From Lachnoclostridium sp. UBA2905 (GTDB lineage Bacteria; Bacillota; Clostridia; Lachnospirales; Lachnospiraceae), in assembly GCA_002349525.1 (NCBI GenBank), contig DEDL01000022.1, positions 9,085-72,779 on the forward strand: a DNA stretch of 63,695 nt, in the 5' to 3' direction. How positions within the stretch are numbered: position 1 is the stretch's first letter; every line of letters starts with the position of its first letter. Made by a program: the position numbers and the translations under genes. The notes under the pieces were generated by a model. It had not been told where the DNA came from and searched no databases. It saw only the letters and a program-made list of their open reading frames with translations. Positions 63,456 through 63,695 of this stretch are shown here, piece after piece.

Positions 63456-63645
63456 TCTTCTGCTCCTCAAATCGTGGCATAAACTGCGCTTCATCCAAAA
63501 GCAGATAATACTTCTTATCATCTTTCAGTGCTTCTTTAATATACTGATAACACTTCTTTGGATCTCTTAGATCCTCATTTTCAATTCCATCTAACGCAAT
63601 CTCAATTATGTGATCATTGTAAGCGCCTAATTTCAGGGGGGATTT
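63412..63645 (-). pseudogene. Internal fragment of an ATP-binding protein (AAA_14/DUF4143 type)
   Basis: A minus-strand open stretch with KLGAYNDHIIEIALDGIENE and then KYYLLLDEAQFMPRFEE, the Walker B block of the DUF4143-type ATPases common in Lachnospiraceae. The P-loop half is missing (a stop lies just upstream, near 63646-63648) and the C-terminal half is replaced by the 24-bp repeat array, after which the frame stops at 63412. It is a broken gene, not a partial one at the window edge, because both ends are lost inside the window. Confidence 0.75.
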
Positions 63646-63695
63646 TCATTCCCTCGTTTATTGTCTATAATGATTGCTAGGAAATGATAACATTT

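Noticed and set aside
63180..63482. Plus-strand frame over the 24-bp array as a real gene (LAKAIIML-type repeats)
   Set aside because: It has no ribosome site. The more protein-like frame (ASSKSNYY) lacks a start and is broken by one inserted base, so I call the region a repeat array.

Overview
This window looks like a chromosomal segment from a low-GC, Gram-positive anaerobe of the class Clostridia, most likely Lachnospiraceae. Supporting signs are the strong AGGAGG-type ribosome sites, the oxygen-sensitive enzymes (pyruvate formate-lyase and its radical SAM activase, ThiH tyrosine lyase), a DUF1540 protein, a DUF4080 radical SAM protein, SipL and CotS-like spore proteins, an MscL with a zinc-ribbon tail, and a T-box in front of metG. 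A Lachnospira/Eubacterium-like genus is a guess. I saw no rRNA, tRNA, CRISPR array, prophage or intact insertion sequence.

Layout. 0-7 kb: phosphohexomutase, CotS-like protein, secreted DUF885 protein, flavin reductase, DUF1540 protein, a folded-looking non-coding block (6240-6635) and a small lipoprotein. 7-10 kb: phosphoketolase followed by hairpins and repeats. 10-14 kb: a thiS-thiF-thiG-thiH-thiE operon for anaerobic thiazole synthesis. 14-16 kb: HD-GYP response regulator and dtd. 15.7-25.4 kb (minus strand): PAP2 phosphatase, NSS transporter, HAD hydrolase, formate/nitrite channel, a YhaN/YhaO (SbcCD-like) pair and pflA-pflB. 25.5-36.9 kb: transporters (two MATE, MgtE, a second NSS, CPA antiporter), UppP, shikimate kinase, a phosphatase and RlmD, with two decayed gene fragments (PucR, HD-GYP) between them. 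36.9-43.8 kb: YhaM, an HtrA-like protein lacking its catalytic triad, MutS2 and a two-component system. 43.8-54.4 kb: TrmL, AIR-synthase-like protein, VanW protein, two tiny membrane proteins, Nth, DUF4080 protein, GalK, SipL, a PrcB lipoprotein and PlsC. 54.7-63.7 kb: MscL, ArsR regulator, NUDIX, S1 protein, small (p)ppGpp synthetase, RsmA, TatD and MetG with its T-box. The window ends in a 24-bp repeat array that interrupts an ATPase remnant.

How the genes fit together. Phosphoketolase, pyruvate formate-lyase and a formate/nitrite channel outline a fermentative route from sugars to acetyl-phosphate, acetyl-CoA and exported formate. Phosphoketolase and other ThDP enzymes create demand for the cofactor that the thi operon helps make. 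CotS-like and SipL proteins suggest a sporulation heritage.

The most striking general feature is the number of short tandem repeats. They occur between genes (units of 11, 15, 18, 23, 24 and 42 bp) and as in-frame insertions in the coding regions of ThiE, the DUF885 protein and the (p)ppGpp synthetase, with low-complexity inserts in YhaN, YhaO and the VanW protein. One 42-bp array between tatD and ksgA carries a promoter-like element in each copy. The best candidates for something undescribed are this repeat system and the structured block at 6240-6635.
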